A stretch of 60,324 nucleotides of DNA, taken from Phytophthora quininea (Eukaryota > Oomycota > Peronosporomycetes > Peronosporales > Peronosporaceae). A model generated the notes under the pieces. It saw only the letters and a list, made by a program, of their open reading frames with translations, did no database searches and had not been told where the DNA came from. The position numbers were made by a program, and so were the translations under genes. Shown here in pieces: positions 21,187-33,060 of the stretch; within the stretch, counting starts at the first letter, position 1; every line of letters begins with the position of its first letter. Where the stretch lies: the NCBI GenBank assembly GCA_011947345.1, contig JAAVTG010000352.1, positions 1 through 60,324 of the forward strand. The letters are read 5' to 3'.

Positions 21187-22790
21187 TCATGCACGCTTGT
21201 TACCGAATACTCCATGGGGTGATATTGGCAATATCGCAGTCGATACCACACAAAGAACCTCGCCAACACACCGAGCAAATGGATTCTGCTTGCTCAATTT
21301 TTTACCAGCAGCTCGAGAAGCAGTAACCCCCACAACATTTGTAAGAAACTCTGGGGTCTGTGCTGGGAACTGGAAGTCGTCCGCTTTCGCATAAAGCACA
21401 GCCCAACCATATCAATTTTGTCCAGCGTGCCTGTAGTCAGAGTGTTCAGGACAGCCACATACTAGTAGGCTTCAGCATGATATGAAGGCTTGTCACCGCG
21501 TGGCAACTTTCCCTTTGTCAACGTAAATAGCATCGTAGCCTCCTTGAATCCACTTCGACGGAGCCATCCATGTGGGTTTCTCTAACTGGTTTCGAATTCG
21601 ATGGGGATCAAAGTAAATAGCGTTTTCTGTCTCCCATTCCCCACTTGTTAGTTTGCTTCCTCGAATATATTGGACGGAGATGTCGCTGTAGCGAAGTCGC
21701 GCGAAAAACCAACCTTCGAGGTTATAGCCTTTAGCAGACGGATTTACTTCGCACACCCTAGCATACTCTTCGAAAAGTTTAGGTCCCATTCGTTGAGCAA
21801 GTTCCTGTACAACGTCCACGAACCGGCGATTCCTTGTGTTCGTCGCTTGCCATAGACTGCAGAGAAAAAAGCTGTTCTCGGATACCTATCTCGCTTGCTA
21901 AACCCATCTAGGAAGGCGAAGGTTGCAGTCATTGACGTCGAAGACAAAATCTCTTGTATCTGCGTCTTTACGGCAACTTAGTTGACGATGCACTTTGTTT
22001 TCTTGTTGCCAACTAGGCACACACAATTGAAACATTCGTTCCGTGGACAGTAATGAATCCAAATGACGTCCCATTTGAGCGGATCGAGCGCATATGCGAA
22101 CGCGAGTGCTGTGCAGGACTTCCCCGTACCTATAGGACTCACCACCCAGAGACGCGCAGAAGCTTCGATAGAACATCGATTGATCTCTTGCCACTGCTTC
22201 CTGAGTGGAGCTCGCCGATATAAAACGAGACCCTTATTAACTCCGCGAGTTTTCAAGCCTGAAACGTCGACGCAGCACGACGGCAAATGAATCAGCTTGT
22301 CATGTTCGCCAACAACAAGTTGGTATCGCGGTTCAAGTGGGCCCCAAGCAATTTGTGACGACCCATCGCTTGAAATTGAGTAAAAGTATCGTCGACTGGG
22401 ACCCACACCAAAACGCTGATGGGGGCCGCTCCTTGTCGAGTTTGTCGTCGTCAAGTTGGGTCCTCGCAGTTTCTGCCTCCTCCAAAGGAAAGCGATGAAG
22501 TCTTGACTCCGCTGAAGTGTTTCCGACGCCCATTTGCGTCATTCCGTCTAGACTGGCACGGTCGATGCGGCCTTCCACCAGGTCGTGCTCCGTCACCCAC
22601 GAATTATTTGTCCATTTCGCCACAAAGAGACTGATCTCGTTAGCACTGCCCTGGACTTCACTTGGATGTTTCTTCTTCTTGATCTCATCCTTCAAGTTTT
22701 CCACCGATTCATCCGAGTCAATGATCACTGTGAACGGGTCCGGCCGACCAACAATCGTGCAGTGCAGCTTCAGTATAAATCTGAACTGTA
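21187..22790 (-). pseudogene. Decayed Crinkler (CRN) gene with P-loop region
   Basis: The N-terminal segment resembles a CRN ubiquitin-like domain: HCTIVG, then IIDSDESVENLKDEI and the LFLAK-type ISLFVAK. An ATP/GTP-binding loop SPIGTGKSCTALAFAYAL follows around 22090-22140. Pieces of the C-terminal part lie in several frames down to 21187. The codon where the start should be reads CTG after ATA, and the coding trace crosses several frames and stops, more damage than in neighbouring genes. I therefore call it a pseudogene, although some shifts may be assembly errors. Confidence 0.68.
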
Positions 22791-22884
22791 GTCTTCTCCA
22801 TTGCTCATGGTAGTGGTCACTTCAATCTGTTGTTCCTTTTTGGTGGTCGAAACAGATAATGTAGCCATGTTCCATTCCTGAAGG

Positions 22885-24312
22885 ATGACGCGGCCGTCTC
22901 GAGGCCGCAGCCGTCCCTGGCGAGGTCGTCGTGGCCGTGGCGATGGCTATCGAGCTTCCTCTCCGCCCCCAGCACCTATCCGCATAGATACGGCTTCTAT
23001 GAACCAGTCCCCACTGATTGGAGAGTGTCTGCAGTTGTGTCCCCCACTGAAGAGAGCGAACGCACTCGCGATCACGAGATCAGTCGCTTCGAGCGACCGA
23101 CTGAAGGTCTGCCGGAGCTGGTGGCAGTTAAGAAATACCGACGGGCAGCTGCAGGACGCGACAATTACAACCAAGAGGATCTGAGACCAGCTTCTGTGCT
23201 GCTTCAGACGCTGCGTCATCTCTTCCTGGCGGTCCTGAAGTGGCCAAACGCAGGGTTCTACGGAGCTCTGAAGGACGCAAACGCTACGGAATTTCTGGCA
23301 GTTTACCACTTTGTGAACGACAGAATCCGCAGCGTGCGGCAGGATTTCACAGTGCAGGTAAGGAAGAGTTTAAATTATTGTTTATGAGTGAAGATTGACG
23401 ATGTTTTTGGTGTTTTTGACAGCGTATTGAAGGCCAAGAGCTGATAACTGCGTTGCAACAAGCAGTGCGGTTTTATTTGGTGGCGGGGTTGAGGTCCGTG
23501 CAGTTATTAGAGGCTGTGAAGTCGCAGCAGGACTGGAGTGACAAGCTCAACGACGAGCAACTTGCGTCGGCGTTGTCTCAACTACAGGCGCTCTACAACA
23601 CGCAGGAACGATCTCGCTTGCAAGATCCTGGGAGTTTATAGCGTACGACTTGCTGCTGCATGCCGACGACCCTCAATCCGTTGGCTGGATGCTTCGCAAG
23701 CTGACGTCTGAGCTTCGAGGACTACCGTCGGTGCAACGTGCAATTCGGACGTTTGTGTTGCTTCAGATGGATGACTTCTATGGTTTCGTGCGTCAGATTG
23801 CTGCCATGTCGTTGTTGGAACAGGCTGTGACGTTGCGTCATTTGCCAAGAGTTTGGAAGACGAGCATGAAGATGATGAACAAGGCATACGGTAAACAGGA
23901 TCGCTTCGCACTGGAAGAACTGGCGCGCTGGATGAATCTTGCTGACATCCACAGTGAATTTGAAGGTGGCGAGCAGGCTGAGAGGTTGTGCAAAGCGTTG
24001 AACATCCAGACACAAAGACACCCATTGCCTGAGGTTTCGGCTGAGCCAAAGAGTACCGTTCACTCGGAAGAAGATGCTGCCGATATATGGGAAACCATCG
24101 ACATTGTTAACGGACTCGCAGAGGTGGTGCCTATAAGACTGACGAAGCCTTCTTCACTTGGGTTTGCTCAGTTCAAACTTGCACCGTTGCACAACGACTT
24201 AGACTCTGAAGATGTCCGGACACTTCTGTGTGCCATATCACACCGTCTAGAAGACGAGGACGCACTTCCTACGACAGAATTGATCGTGAAGGGACCAAAG
24301 GTGACAAACTAA
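22885..24312 (+). CDS. SAC3/GANP-domain protein (SAC3D1-like), two frameshifts
   Basis: An RG-rich N-terminus (SRGRSRPWRGRRGRG) leads into the SAC3/GANP entry motif GECLQLCP plus EESERTRDHEISRFERP. The helical SAC3 domain follows, including RPASVLLQTLRHLF, FLAVYHFVNDRIRSVRQDF and WEFIAYDLLLH. A 65-nt GT-AG intron lies at 23358-23422. One C is missing in a C-run near 23040 and one base near 23630. SAC3 proteins link transcription to mRNA export (TREX-2) or, in the small SAC3D1 type, centrosome function. The ~450-residue length favours the small type or a Thp3-like factor. It is divergent from the decayed CRN. Confidence 0.82.
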
Positions 24313-24606
24313 CCTGCACGGGACGTGGATGAGTCTTTGTTTCTTCGTTTGTATTGAAATCTCCCTCTCACACACACACTGAAGCTCCCCAAAATGCAAA
24401 ACTCGCAACAGCTTAGCTTACTCTCCGCAGTTAGCGCCGGCAGGAATGACAAGACCACGCCACTCGCTTCTACGTCGCTCTCACTACGGCAGCTGCGCAA
24501 TTACTCTGCACGTAAATCTTCATGCTCGTCAAACCACTCGAAGTAGTAGGATGTTAGCCTCATGCCAGCAGGTTGGTCGCCCAGAACAAGGTGGTCGTCG
24601 TTGTCC

Positions 24607-26893
24607 TCACACTTTGGTTTTCTTCTTAGGAGGCGGCAAGCTGTCGAGAGCGTCGAAGCTCAGCTCCACCTTCGTGTCTTGCAGATTATCCAGGTCACGG
24701 TACGAGGTTGACACCTGGCGCGGGTCCACAGGAAGGTCGCCTTCCGGGACTCGCGGGGGTCCAGGAGGGCCACGAGAGGGTGAGCGGCCGTTGTGTCTGG
24801 GCGGCGATCGAGGTGGTCTGTCGAAGGAGCCTCGCCGCATGCGGTCGTCACGCATCGGCGGACCACGGCCTCTGTAGCCTGGCGGGCCATCGTCGCGATA
24901 GAAGCGAGGGCCATCAGCATAAGGCCCGCCCCTGTCAGGACGTCCACGGTAACCACCGCCATTGCGGCCTCCGTTTGAGCCTCCACGGCCACCAAGTACT
25001 GCACCGCCAGGCATGTTGTTGTTGGTTTCAAGAGGAGGCATGGGGTGCTGCTCGTCCTCACGGTATTGCTCCCACATGTAGCTCTCGCCTACTTCTGCGA
25101 TCTTGTCCATCACGAGCTCAGGGTGTTTGTTGCGAATGTGTTTCTTCACAAAGTCCATGGCTTTGAACAGTTTGGTGCACAAACGACAACGGTGTTTGCC
25201 GTCATCGCTAGCTTTCTCGCCATAGTTGGAGTATGTGCTCTCCAGCGCAGCCTCTTCACGTGCCTCAATCTCGTCAACTAGTGCACGATCTTTGACACGC
25301 CTCGCTTCCACCACTTCGGGTGCGAGTTCCTTCAAATAAGATTGAACCTTTTCGTCCAGAGCTGCCGCCCACCCGCCAATCGACTTTGTCGCTTCGACGG
25401 CAGGAGTTGCAGTCGCTTGCTCGCTTCCTTCAGGAGCAGCGTCGCCTTTGTTCTCGTCCTTTGTGTTCTCGTCCTCCTGCTTGACAGCAGCCGACGCAGC
25501 ATCTTGTCGAGCCTTTTCTTCCTCAAGATCACGCGCGGACGGCGGCGGACGGCAGAAAAGAGCTGGGTGGGCGTGCATGATGTCGCCCATGTCGAGGCAC
25601 TGCACCCCCGCATAATAAATATAGTGGTGCACGCGGCGCAAGTAGGCTACCACGACATCTAGCTTCTGCTTCTCGCTCGAGTAGCTCTGCGTGATTTCCT
25701 CCGACGCAAGTAGCGCCTCGACGCCAAAACGCGCCAGTTTCTCCTCAGCTCCATGGAACAGTCTCGCATCCAGAGCTTTTGCCAGTGCAGTCGCCTGTGC
25801 GTAGTCTACTGCTAAACGTTCAGGCACCGACAAGTAGGACGGGGTTTTCAAAGGCGCACGTGCACGGTGGGGCGACACTTGCAGACGGAAGGGCGGGAAC
25901 TGGTTGCCATCTTCCACAAACGTATTGTGGATCTTGGGCATCGCGTCGCTCGCTGCCGCCGAGCTTTCGTAGATGATGTACGCCGAGCGGTCGAAGTCAA
26001 ACGCGCTCTTCTTGACCGGATCCGACAGGTACAAGTGCACGAACGGTCCCCCTGTAAGAAATTGTCTATCAGCCTAAAGCATTTAAAATATAACATAAAT
26101 CAGTACGTACCGCTTTCTTAATGGCATCCGTGAGTGTGCCAACAGGACACGCACAAGGCACTCGACGGACGTACAGTACGCGTGCGCTGTTCTCCAGATC
26201 GTTAGCAAAGTCTTCTCCCAACGGATTCGCTCCGTCTTCCGCAGGAGGCATTTCGTCCAATGAGATCTTGGCGGTGCCGTTGCGCACGCGCTCTCCGAAC
26301 TGTTTGGCCTCATTGATCTGCTGCGCCGTCTTGACCTTCTCCAGGCGATGACGTAGCGCTGGGGAGTAGCGTTCTTGTAGCCATTCCTCCCTCTTGTGGA
26401 GCTCAAAGAACGCTCTTAACACTTTCTGTACGTGTTTCTTCTTGTACTCTTCGTAGCGCTGTTGGTAGACTTCGGGGGACGACTCGTCGGTCTGACGCAT
26501 CATCCAGACCTTGTAGGAGACAAGAGGCTCCGGTAGGGCAGAGATAGGGCGGCGTGGGGCGTCATCATAGCGCGGGCCATCCCAGTCCCGACGGCCGCGA
26601 GGACTGCGGCTGCGACTGCGTCCACGTGGCCGGAAGCGGTCAAAGTTGTCTCGACTGTCACTGCGGTGGCTGTTAGTAAGATCATTAGTATGGTAGGGTG
26701 AGTGGAATGTAGAACGCCTTACCGTCCGCGGAAGTCGTCGGGGCGACCGTAGGGCGCGTTCATGGGAGGGCCGCGGTGGTCCATGGGCGGGAAGTCCTCG
26801 CGCATCGGAGGCTCTGCCTGAGTAGAGGGAGAGGTCGCGAGGTTAGTGTGTGGGGGAGGTAGAGTGGGTAGAGCCACAGGTAGAGCGTACCAT
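24607..26893 (-). CDS. SRRT: ARS2/Serrate homologue (SRRT), four exons
   Basis: ARS2 joins the nuclear cap-binding complex to RNA-processing and decay machines. Exons on the minus strand: 26891-26893 (ATG only), 26723-26817, about 26107-26669 and 24607-26051, 701 residues with this donor choice. A more canonical donor at 26110 would need a frame correction. Features in order: Arg/Asp-rich N-terminus, the DUF3546-like block (YEEYKKKHVQKVLRAFFELHK), an RRM-like middle (VRRVPCACPVGTLTDAIKKA; LYLSDPVKKSAFDF), an acidic/Ala-rich loop, the C2H2 zinc finger CRLCTKLFKAMDFVKKHIRNKH (split: C-x2-C, H-x4-H) and an RGG/Pro-rich tail. No frameshift is needed. Confidence 0.88.
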
Positions 26894-27110
26894 GGGCAAC
26901 GTAGGTTTTGACTCGGATGGAGACCGCCTGCCTCCTTCTGCCTCGACTGACTGGGGCTCGGCGCTTCGAAAAGTGAGTGGAGGGGCTTTTTGTAGCATCT
27001 ACAAACGAATAGTTTTAGAAACTACAAATTTGCAGGTTTTGTAAATTATGTTGAAGTTGGAAGATCGTCGGCAATAAGAAATGCGCTCATTTTGAAGCGG
27101 TTCCTCGCCT
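26894..27110. other. Intergenic between SRRT and a CRN 3' end
   Basis: Short flank; nothing coding is supported. Confidence 0.4.
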
Positions 27111-27549
27111 CTAGCTGCTTGACCTTTCAATCACGACGACTAATTTCTCCTTGCTCCGTTCCTCTGGAGTGCAAACCCACTCAACACGACGAGTCTGGGA
27201 GCCGTTCTCAGCACAGGCAATCTTGACGCAGCCAATGTTGTCGTGCTCCCAATCGTTTCCAAACCTGGACAACTTCATGCAAAACACCACCGCCACAGTC
27301 CACTTCTCCTCCCAAAGCGATTCCAACCCAGCGATGATTTCTCGCATTATTTCAATGTCAACATGTTCATACCAATGCTTGCATTCGCAAAGAAAAAGCG
27401 GAATGTCCGGCATGGTTTGGCTTCCAACGTACACGCAACATCTTTCTTCATCTGTGTGGCGAACTAGGTGGCCGAAATTGCAGCCGTGCGTACGGGTATC
27501 AAGGATGCACTTTGGCCATGCAGCATTTGGTGGGGCCAGGAACGGGATC
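27111..27549 (-). pseudogene. 3' part of a CRN gene split by a retrotransposon
   Basis: This encodes the C-terminal end of the CRN gene whose 5' part is at 34387-35816. The frame (FLCECKHWYEHVDIEIM, EEKWTVAVVFCMKLSRF) continues in phase with the other half once the element and one copy of GGATC are ignored. The native stop is at 27111-27113. With the element in place it has no start codon or promoter. Confidence 0.85.
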
Positions 27550-27697
27550 TGTAACGGGGCGGTGCTTGTGGGGAATTTAACTCTGGCTATTCAATCTGTG
27601 TGGCGCCCGACTTCGGGCGCCGTGAGCCAACAAAACTAAGAGCTAATCTAATTGGTCGCCGTGGCGCACGGCGACCGTGTGACGGTACCCCGTCACA
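27550..27697 (-). repeat. 3' LTR of element A
   Basis: 148 bp, read on the plus strand from TGTAACGG to CCGTCACA. It contains three perfect hairpins at 27602-27621, 27654-27676 and 27678-27697 (stems of 9, 10 and 8 bp, loops of 2, 3 and 4 nt). Confidence 0.95.
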
Positions 27698-27792
27698 CCA
27701 CCCCTACGTAAGGTTGAAGCTGCGATGATCCCAAACAGCTTGGTGAGCTCTTCACAATCGAAAGAGCCACCCGCGACAGCAGCAGTACGAAC

Positions 27793-28698
27793 ATGGACAG
27801 AGACACCGTGGACGCCGAGCTCGTGACGTACGAGGAGGTCCTGGAGCGTTGGGCCTTCACGGACTGCAGTGGCTTCGACAACGCCCTCAGTGACAGCGAA
27901 ATGCGTGCGCTGTTTAGCCGCTGGCGCGCCACGCGAAGCAAACCCGACGCTGCGATCGGCAGCGTCACCGCGCAGTCGATGGATCGGTCCTGGACGGCGT
28001 TCGTCAACCGCTGGAACACGGAGGGGCCAGCGGCGTTCCAGCAGAAACTCCTGCAGCGCGAGGAGCAGCACTCGCGCTTCTCCGTGGGGGCCTTGGCGGT
28101 CCAGATTTGCGAGTTGTCATGGGATGCCGACCGCGACTGCTGCTTCGCTCATTATCGCATCGGATGTCCAAGTTGTCGCGGGTACAGCGTACCGCGACCA
28201 AGTGACGCTGTTTGGGAGCGCATCACAAGCGCCACACCCCTTTCCGAAGCCGAGCGCAAGCTGGTGGGGCTGTTCCAGCGAGCGCTGCACGAGGCTAGGC
28301 GCGGCGAGGAGTCGCGCCCCGTGGAAGGCCTGCCTCGCACGCCTCCACGCAGTCCGGAACGTCCGCTAGCAGCACCTCCCGCGGCTCCCAGCTGTCGTCC
28401 AGCGGTCCAATCCACCGGACCAGATACCGGCGGGAGCTCGGGATATCCCCGTCGCAGCGACGAGCGCTGCGACTACCGGTGGAGTCGTCGTGATCAAGGA
28501 TGGCTTCCACAATGTGACGAAAGTTACCATCGCGATCAACAAGCGGAGCCGGGCCGTCGCGAAGGAACCGAGCGCGAGTGGGCGATGGCGCGTCGTCTGG
28601 AGCGCCTGGAGAGCTGCGTGGAGCAGCTGGAGCGGGAGAATCGAGCGTTGCGGCAGATGTTGTGGGTGCCGCGTCACGCGGCACCGGATTATCGCTAG
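27793..28698 (+). CDS. Antisense-strand ORF at the 3' end of retrotransposon A, unknown
   Basis: An ATG-started 301-codon ORF running opposite to gag-pol, between the 3' LTR and the integrase C-terminus. Its first ~170 codons lie in sequence with no pol function; the rest overlaps the chromodomain in antisense. The N-terminal part looks like a real protein (CFAHYRIGCPSCRGYSVP with a possible Cys/His cluster, several Trp). The C-terminus ends in a Leu/Glu-rich coiled coil (RRLERLESCVEQLERENRAL). Its unbroken frame contrasts with the shifted gag-pol. It could be an accessory or recruited gene. I recognise no family, and chance in GC-rich DNA is possible for the overlapping half. Confidence 0.5.
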   Translation: MDRDTVDAELVTYEEVLERWAFTDCSGFDNALSDSEMRALFSRWRATRSKPDAAIGSVTAQSMDRSWTAFVNRWNTEGPAAFQQKLLQREEQHSRFSVGALAVQICELSWDADRDCCFAHYRIGCPSCRGYSVPRPSDAVWERITSATPLSEAERKLVGLFQRALHEARRGEESRPVEGLPRTPPRSPERPLAAPPAAPSCRPAVQSTGPDTGGSSGYPRRSDERCDYRWSRRDQGWLPQCDESYHRDQQAEPGRREGTEREWAMARRLERLESCVEQLERENRALRQMLWVPRHAAPDYR

Positions 28699-30060
28699 GG
28701 ATCGACGCCGGGCGGTAGCGGCGCAGACGACCGACGTAAAACGTCGGGTGTAGTCGCAGGGCAGATGGTAGTTGTAGCCGATAAGCATCTCCAATGACCT
28801 TTAACACCTTGAATGGGCCAATGTACCGTGGCGCGAGCTTGTTTGCGCCCAGATTCGTCACAAGGGTTGGGGAAATCCCATTGGTAGATAATAGGACCTG
28901 GTCCCCAACGTGGAACCTTTCCACGTTTCGGCGTCCGCTGCGGTCCGCATTCTCCTTCTGGCGATCGACGGCAGCAGCGATCGCGTCGCGGACGTAGCGG
29001 ACAATCGCCGCGCGCTGTTGCACGAACTCATGGACAGCCGCAGTGTCGCTCCGCTGCGGCGCCGCGTTGGGCGCAAAGTTTGACGGCGGAGGCCCAGTAG
29101 CCGAGACCGAATCAGGTGCAGTGCGAAGCTCAGCTGCGCGACGCGGACGCGGGTTGATCAGCGTCCGACTGGTCCAAGCAGCAACATCTCGTGGAGAAGC
29201 AGCCGACGCTCGCGCGGCGGCCCGTGTAAGAGGACCCTGGCTGGAGTCCCGCGTGGAAGACCTCGTGGTCACCGCGTTCACATTGGGGTTAGCGGTCAAC
29301 TCGTGCGGCGCTGCGGAGGCGACACCAGTGGAAGTGGAGGTCGCAACGTCGTGGGTCCCTGACAGCTGAACTGGAAGGGGGCGCTCCAGCCCAAGGAGCG
29401 CCGGAACGCGCGGGTGACGGCCAAAGTTGACGAAGAATGGCGTCAGGCCAGTTGACGCGTGCACGGCGTTATTGATGGCGAACTCCACCATCGGCAGGAA
29501 AGAGCTCCATGACGTGAATGACGTGGCGTAACTCCGCAGCACGTCTTCGACAACCCGGTTAACTCGTTCGGTCTGGCCATCGGTCTCAGGATGTGACGCG
29601 GTGGACATCGCCAACCGCGTCCCGACAAGTTTGAAGAGTTCCGTCCAGAAAGCTGCAGTAAAACGCGGGTCTCGATCGGATACAATTGAGGATGGAAGTC
29701 CATGGTGGCGATACACTGTGTCGAGAAACAGCGCCGCCGACTGAGACGCGGTGATCGATGAGGCAACGGGAGCAAGGTGGGCCATCTTGCTAAATCGGTC
29801 GACGAAAACAAGTATGACTGTGCGGCCTTGAGCGTCTCGTGGCAGACCAAAAACGAAATCCATGCTGACCGATGTCCACGGACCCGTCGCGACTGGAAGA
29901 GGTCGAAGCGGGGCTCGCTTCGACGGCGAAGGCTTGACACGCTGGCACGCTTCACAGGAGCGGACCCACTTGCGTACCCACTTGTACATGTGTGGCCAGT
30001 AGAAGTCGCGCGATATTGACGCGAATGTTTTCTCGCGTCCGAGGTGGCCGCCGCTAGGGT
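28295..30060 (-). CDS. Integrase and chromodomain of element A
   Basis: After a one-base shift near 30060 the frame gives the integrase zinc-binding region (H..H, then CEACQRVK) and the DDE core: SVSMDFVFGLP, IVSDRDPRF and HPETDGQTERVNRVVED. A GPY-like module (RYIGPFKVLKVIGDAYRLQLP) and a C-terminal chromodomain (VEAILDH, YLVRWIGPLDDSWEPRE) follow. Chromodomains steer integration towards marked chromatin in chromoviruses. Stop at 28295-28297. Confidence 0.9.
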
Positions 30061-33060
30061 ATCGTGAAACTCATGGATCAGTCGGGCTCTGAGGTCGTCG
30101 TCAAGCGGGACGACTATGCGTGGCGGGTCCGCGCGATCGACGCGGAAGGTCAGCAGATCCCCATCGAGACTGTAGCGGTCAACACGGGCGCGACTGCGAA
30201 GGGACAAGCGGCGCCGCGCCGCGTCTGATGGTTCTCTCAGGTACTTAATCAATTCGGAGCACGCTGCGTCCGACTCGTACGCGGCCGCGATCAGGTTGCG
30301 GAGCGGAGTGGACGCTGCGACTTCAACAGCAGCGATGTCATCAGCGGTGCACATTGCGCATTCGTCGTCATCCTCGTCGCCAATCGCATGGCGACCCGAT
30401 TGCACGTAATCTGGGCGACGCGAGAGTGCGTCGGCAAGGATGTTGGTCTTGCCCGGCTTGTAGTGAACGACGAAGTTGTACTCCGAGAAGAGCGACAGCC
30501 AACGCGCCATGCGCTGGGACAAGTGGGGACTCTTGGTCGCTGTCCGCAGCGACGCGTGATCCATGTAGACCACGAAGGTCTGCTCGCCCAAGAGATACAC
30601 GCGGAACTTGATGAGGGCGTATCGCATCGCCAACAGCTCCTTGTCGTGGACTGGATAATTCCACTCCGCAGGCTTCAGTTGACGCGACTGGTAGCTCACC
30701 ACTCGTTCGCGACCAGTGTCGTCGAACTGCATCAAGGCGCAACCGATCGCGAAGTCGCTCGCGTCACACACCACGTGAAAAGACTTCGAGTGGTCCGGGA
30801 GCATTAGGACTGGCGCGGTGGATAAGCTTGTCTTCACCGCGTCGAAGGCTGCTTGGTGCTCGGGGCGCCACGACCACGTGGCGTCGGCTTTCAGGAGTTG
30901 CGACAGCGGCCGAACAGTCGAAGCGAAGTTCTTCGAGTAGTGGTGGAGATAAGTGGCGAGTCCGAGCCACTGCCGGAGCTGCTTCTGGTCCAGCGGGGTT
31001 GGCCAAGAGCAGATCGCCGCGATCTTCTCCGGGTCGGCTCGAACGCCGTCTTTGCTGACGTAGCTCCCGAGTACCGGGATCTCGGGAGCGCAGAAGATGC
31101 ATTTCTTCAAGTTGGCGTACAGCTTGTTTGCCCGCATCACCTCGAACACCTTGCGGAGGTGTTGAAGGTGGATGTCGACGTCCGTCGTGCCGCTCTCGGC
31201 ACGACTGTGAATGAAGATGTCGTCGAAGTAGCTGGGCGCGAAGTCTCGATACGGGCGAAGAAGATTGGACACCATGCGGTTGAATGTGGCAGGGGCGTTC
31301 TTGAGCCCCTGCGGCATCACGAGCCATTCCCACAACATTCCGCTGGGCGTGCTGACCGCGGTTAACGGCACGTCTTCTTCACGCATCAAGATTTGGTAGA
31401 AGCCATCCATCAGGTCGATAGCACTGTACACAGTGCTGCCAGACATAGTGTCGAGCACCATGTCCTTCCGTGGGATCGGCGTTTGTGCTGGGATGGTGGC
31501 GTCATTGAGCTTGTTGAAGGCGTGGACAATGCGCCAACCGCCCGTCGCCTTCTTCACACAGAACGTAGGACTGGAGTGTGGAGAGAGGCTTTCACGGACG
31601 TGGCCGGCTTGCCGGCGACCCTCGAAGAACGCATCAATTGCTTCGACTTGGTCGCGGGGAAGCGGCCATTGTCGCGTCACACAGTACTTCGATCCGGGAA
31701 CGAGATCAATTTCGTGTCGAACACCACGATCGGGGGAGTTCAGCCGGAACCTTGTCGGGGAAGATGTCGATGAACTCGCGAACCAGCGGAGCAACTGGGT
31801 TACCAGCGGCTTCAAGTGCCGGTAACGACTGAGCCAAGTAGCGGGCTTCGCGGGCAGACTTAGGCTCAGCGCCTTGCGGGCGTTTCCGGGCATCGAAGGC
31901 TTGGTCGCCAGCGTCAACATCGACAGCCGTGATGGTCGCGGAGTTGTCCGCGACGATCATGCAAACCTGCTCGATCTCACCATGTTTCAAGTCGTGGAGG
32001 AAGTGTTTCCACGACAGACCAGGCAACTTGGTGATCTCGGGTGCGTCGCACGGAGGACGTGCGACCTCGACGTCGCGCGTGCGCGGGTTCGTCGCCGCGT
32101 CATCTCGCACTAGAACAGAGATAACCTCGGAGTCAGATGTGTCTGACTCGCTCGGAGGAGCGCGGGGACGCCGAGGCTGGCGGCGCCCACGGCGACGGAC
32201 TGGCCGGGTGAACGCATCGGTAGCAGGCAGTGGGAGACCACGCTCGACCAAGTCTGCTGTATTCAGACGCCGGGACACGACATCGGCGTCAACTTCATCA
32301 GAGAGCTCCTGCTCGACCACATGCGGGAGTCCCTGCTCGACCGCGCGTGGGAGGCCACGCTCAACCACATCTTCTTGTTTATCGTCAACGGAGAGCCGCT
32401 GCTCATCCGGGTGTGGGAACCCCTGTTCGACCACGTTGTTGTCCGCCGTCGAGAGCCACTGCTCATCGGGACGTGGGAACCCATGCTCGACCACGTCAGA
32501 CACGTCTTGAGGCACCTGCTCAAGACCGGCGCAGGATGCGTGCTCGCATGCCGCACACGAAGGGCCATCGCCCACTTCAGGTGCGGCATGGGTCATGGAG
32601 TCGGAGTCCATGACTGCAACATGCGGCCATCGGTTCGGCGTTCCGCGCAAGAACGCCAGGACTGCATTCACGTCGATGTCACGTGGGCGGACCGTGCCGG
32701 TCAGCCAGTTAATCTCAGGCTGGTGACGGGCGAGCCATGGGATGCCGAAGACGCAATCGAACGAGCCACTCAGCTCGATCACGAGGAACTCTTCGGAGCT
32801 TCGGAATCCGTCGAACTCGTACGTGAAGGTCGTAGAGCGCCGCGGCGTACGCCGTGGCTTGCCATCGGCGTATTTCACGATCATCTCCCCGGACCTTCGC
32901 GAAGGCTCAGGTCCGCCGGTAGCACCGACAAACTCTCGGCGCGAACGAAGTTGTTCGTCGCGCCCGAATCCAGCAGCGCGCGAAGCGGCCGCTTCGCACC
33001 ATCAACGTGAACATTGAGGACAATCAGTCTCGTGTCGCTGCCGGAGGTGGTGGCAAATAG
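30060..33060 (-). CDS. Protease, reverse transcriptase and RNase H of element A
   Basis: The aspartic protease active site is LLDSGATNNF (about 32945-32975). The RT palm motif is YFDDIFIHS (about 31200), preceded by SPTFCVKKATGGWRIVHAFN and followed by the RNase H core (CDASDFAIGCALMQ and TNILADALSRRP). Phase changes near 32880 and 31710-31920 split it into ORFs. A low-complexity acidic stretch of repeated VVE/DEQ units (32260-32520) separates protease and RT. Confidence 0.9.

Noticed and set aside
24708..25166. Plus-strand ORF of 152 codons within SRRT
   Set aside because: Antisense to the RGG tail and zinc finger of a well supported gene.
30853..31365. 170-codon plus-strand ORF across retrotransposon A
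   Set aside because: It is exactly antisense to the RT core with its YFDD motif, and its composition is Arg/Glu-rich as expected for a GC-rich shadow frame.
32321..33010. 229-codon plus-strand ORF in element A
   Set aside because: Antisense to the acidic linker and protease region; its length comes from repetitive GC-rich sequence, with no domain.
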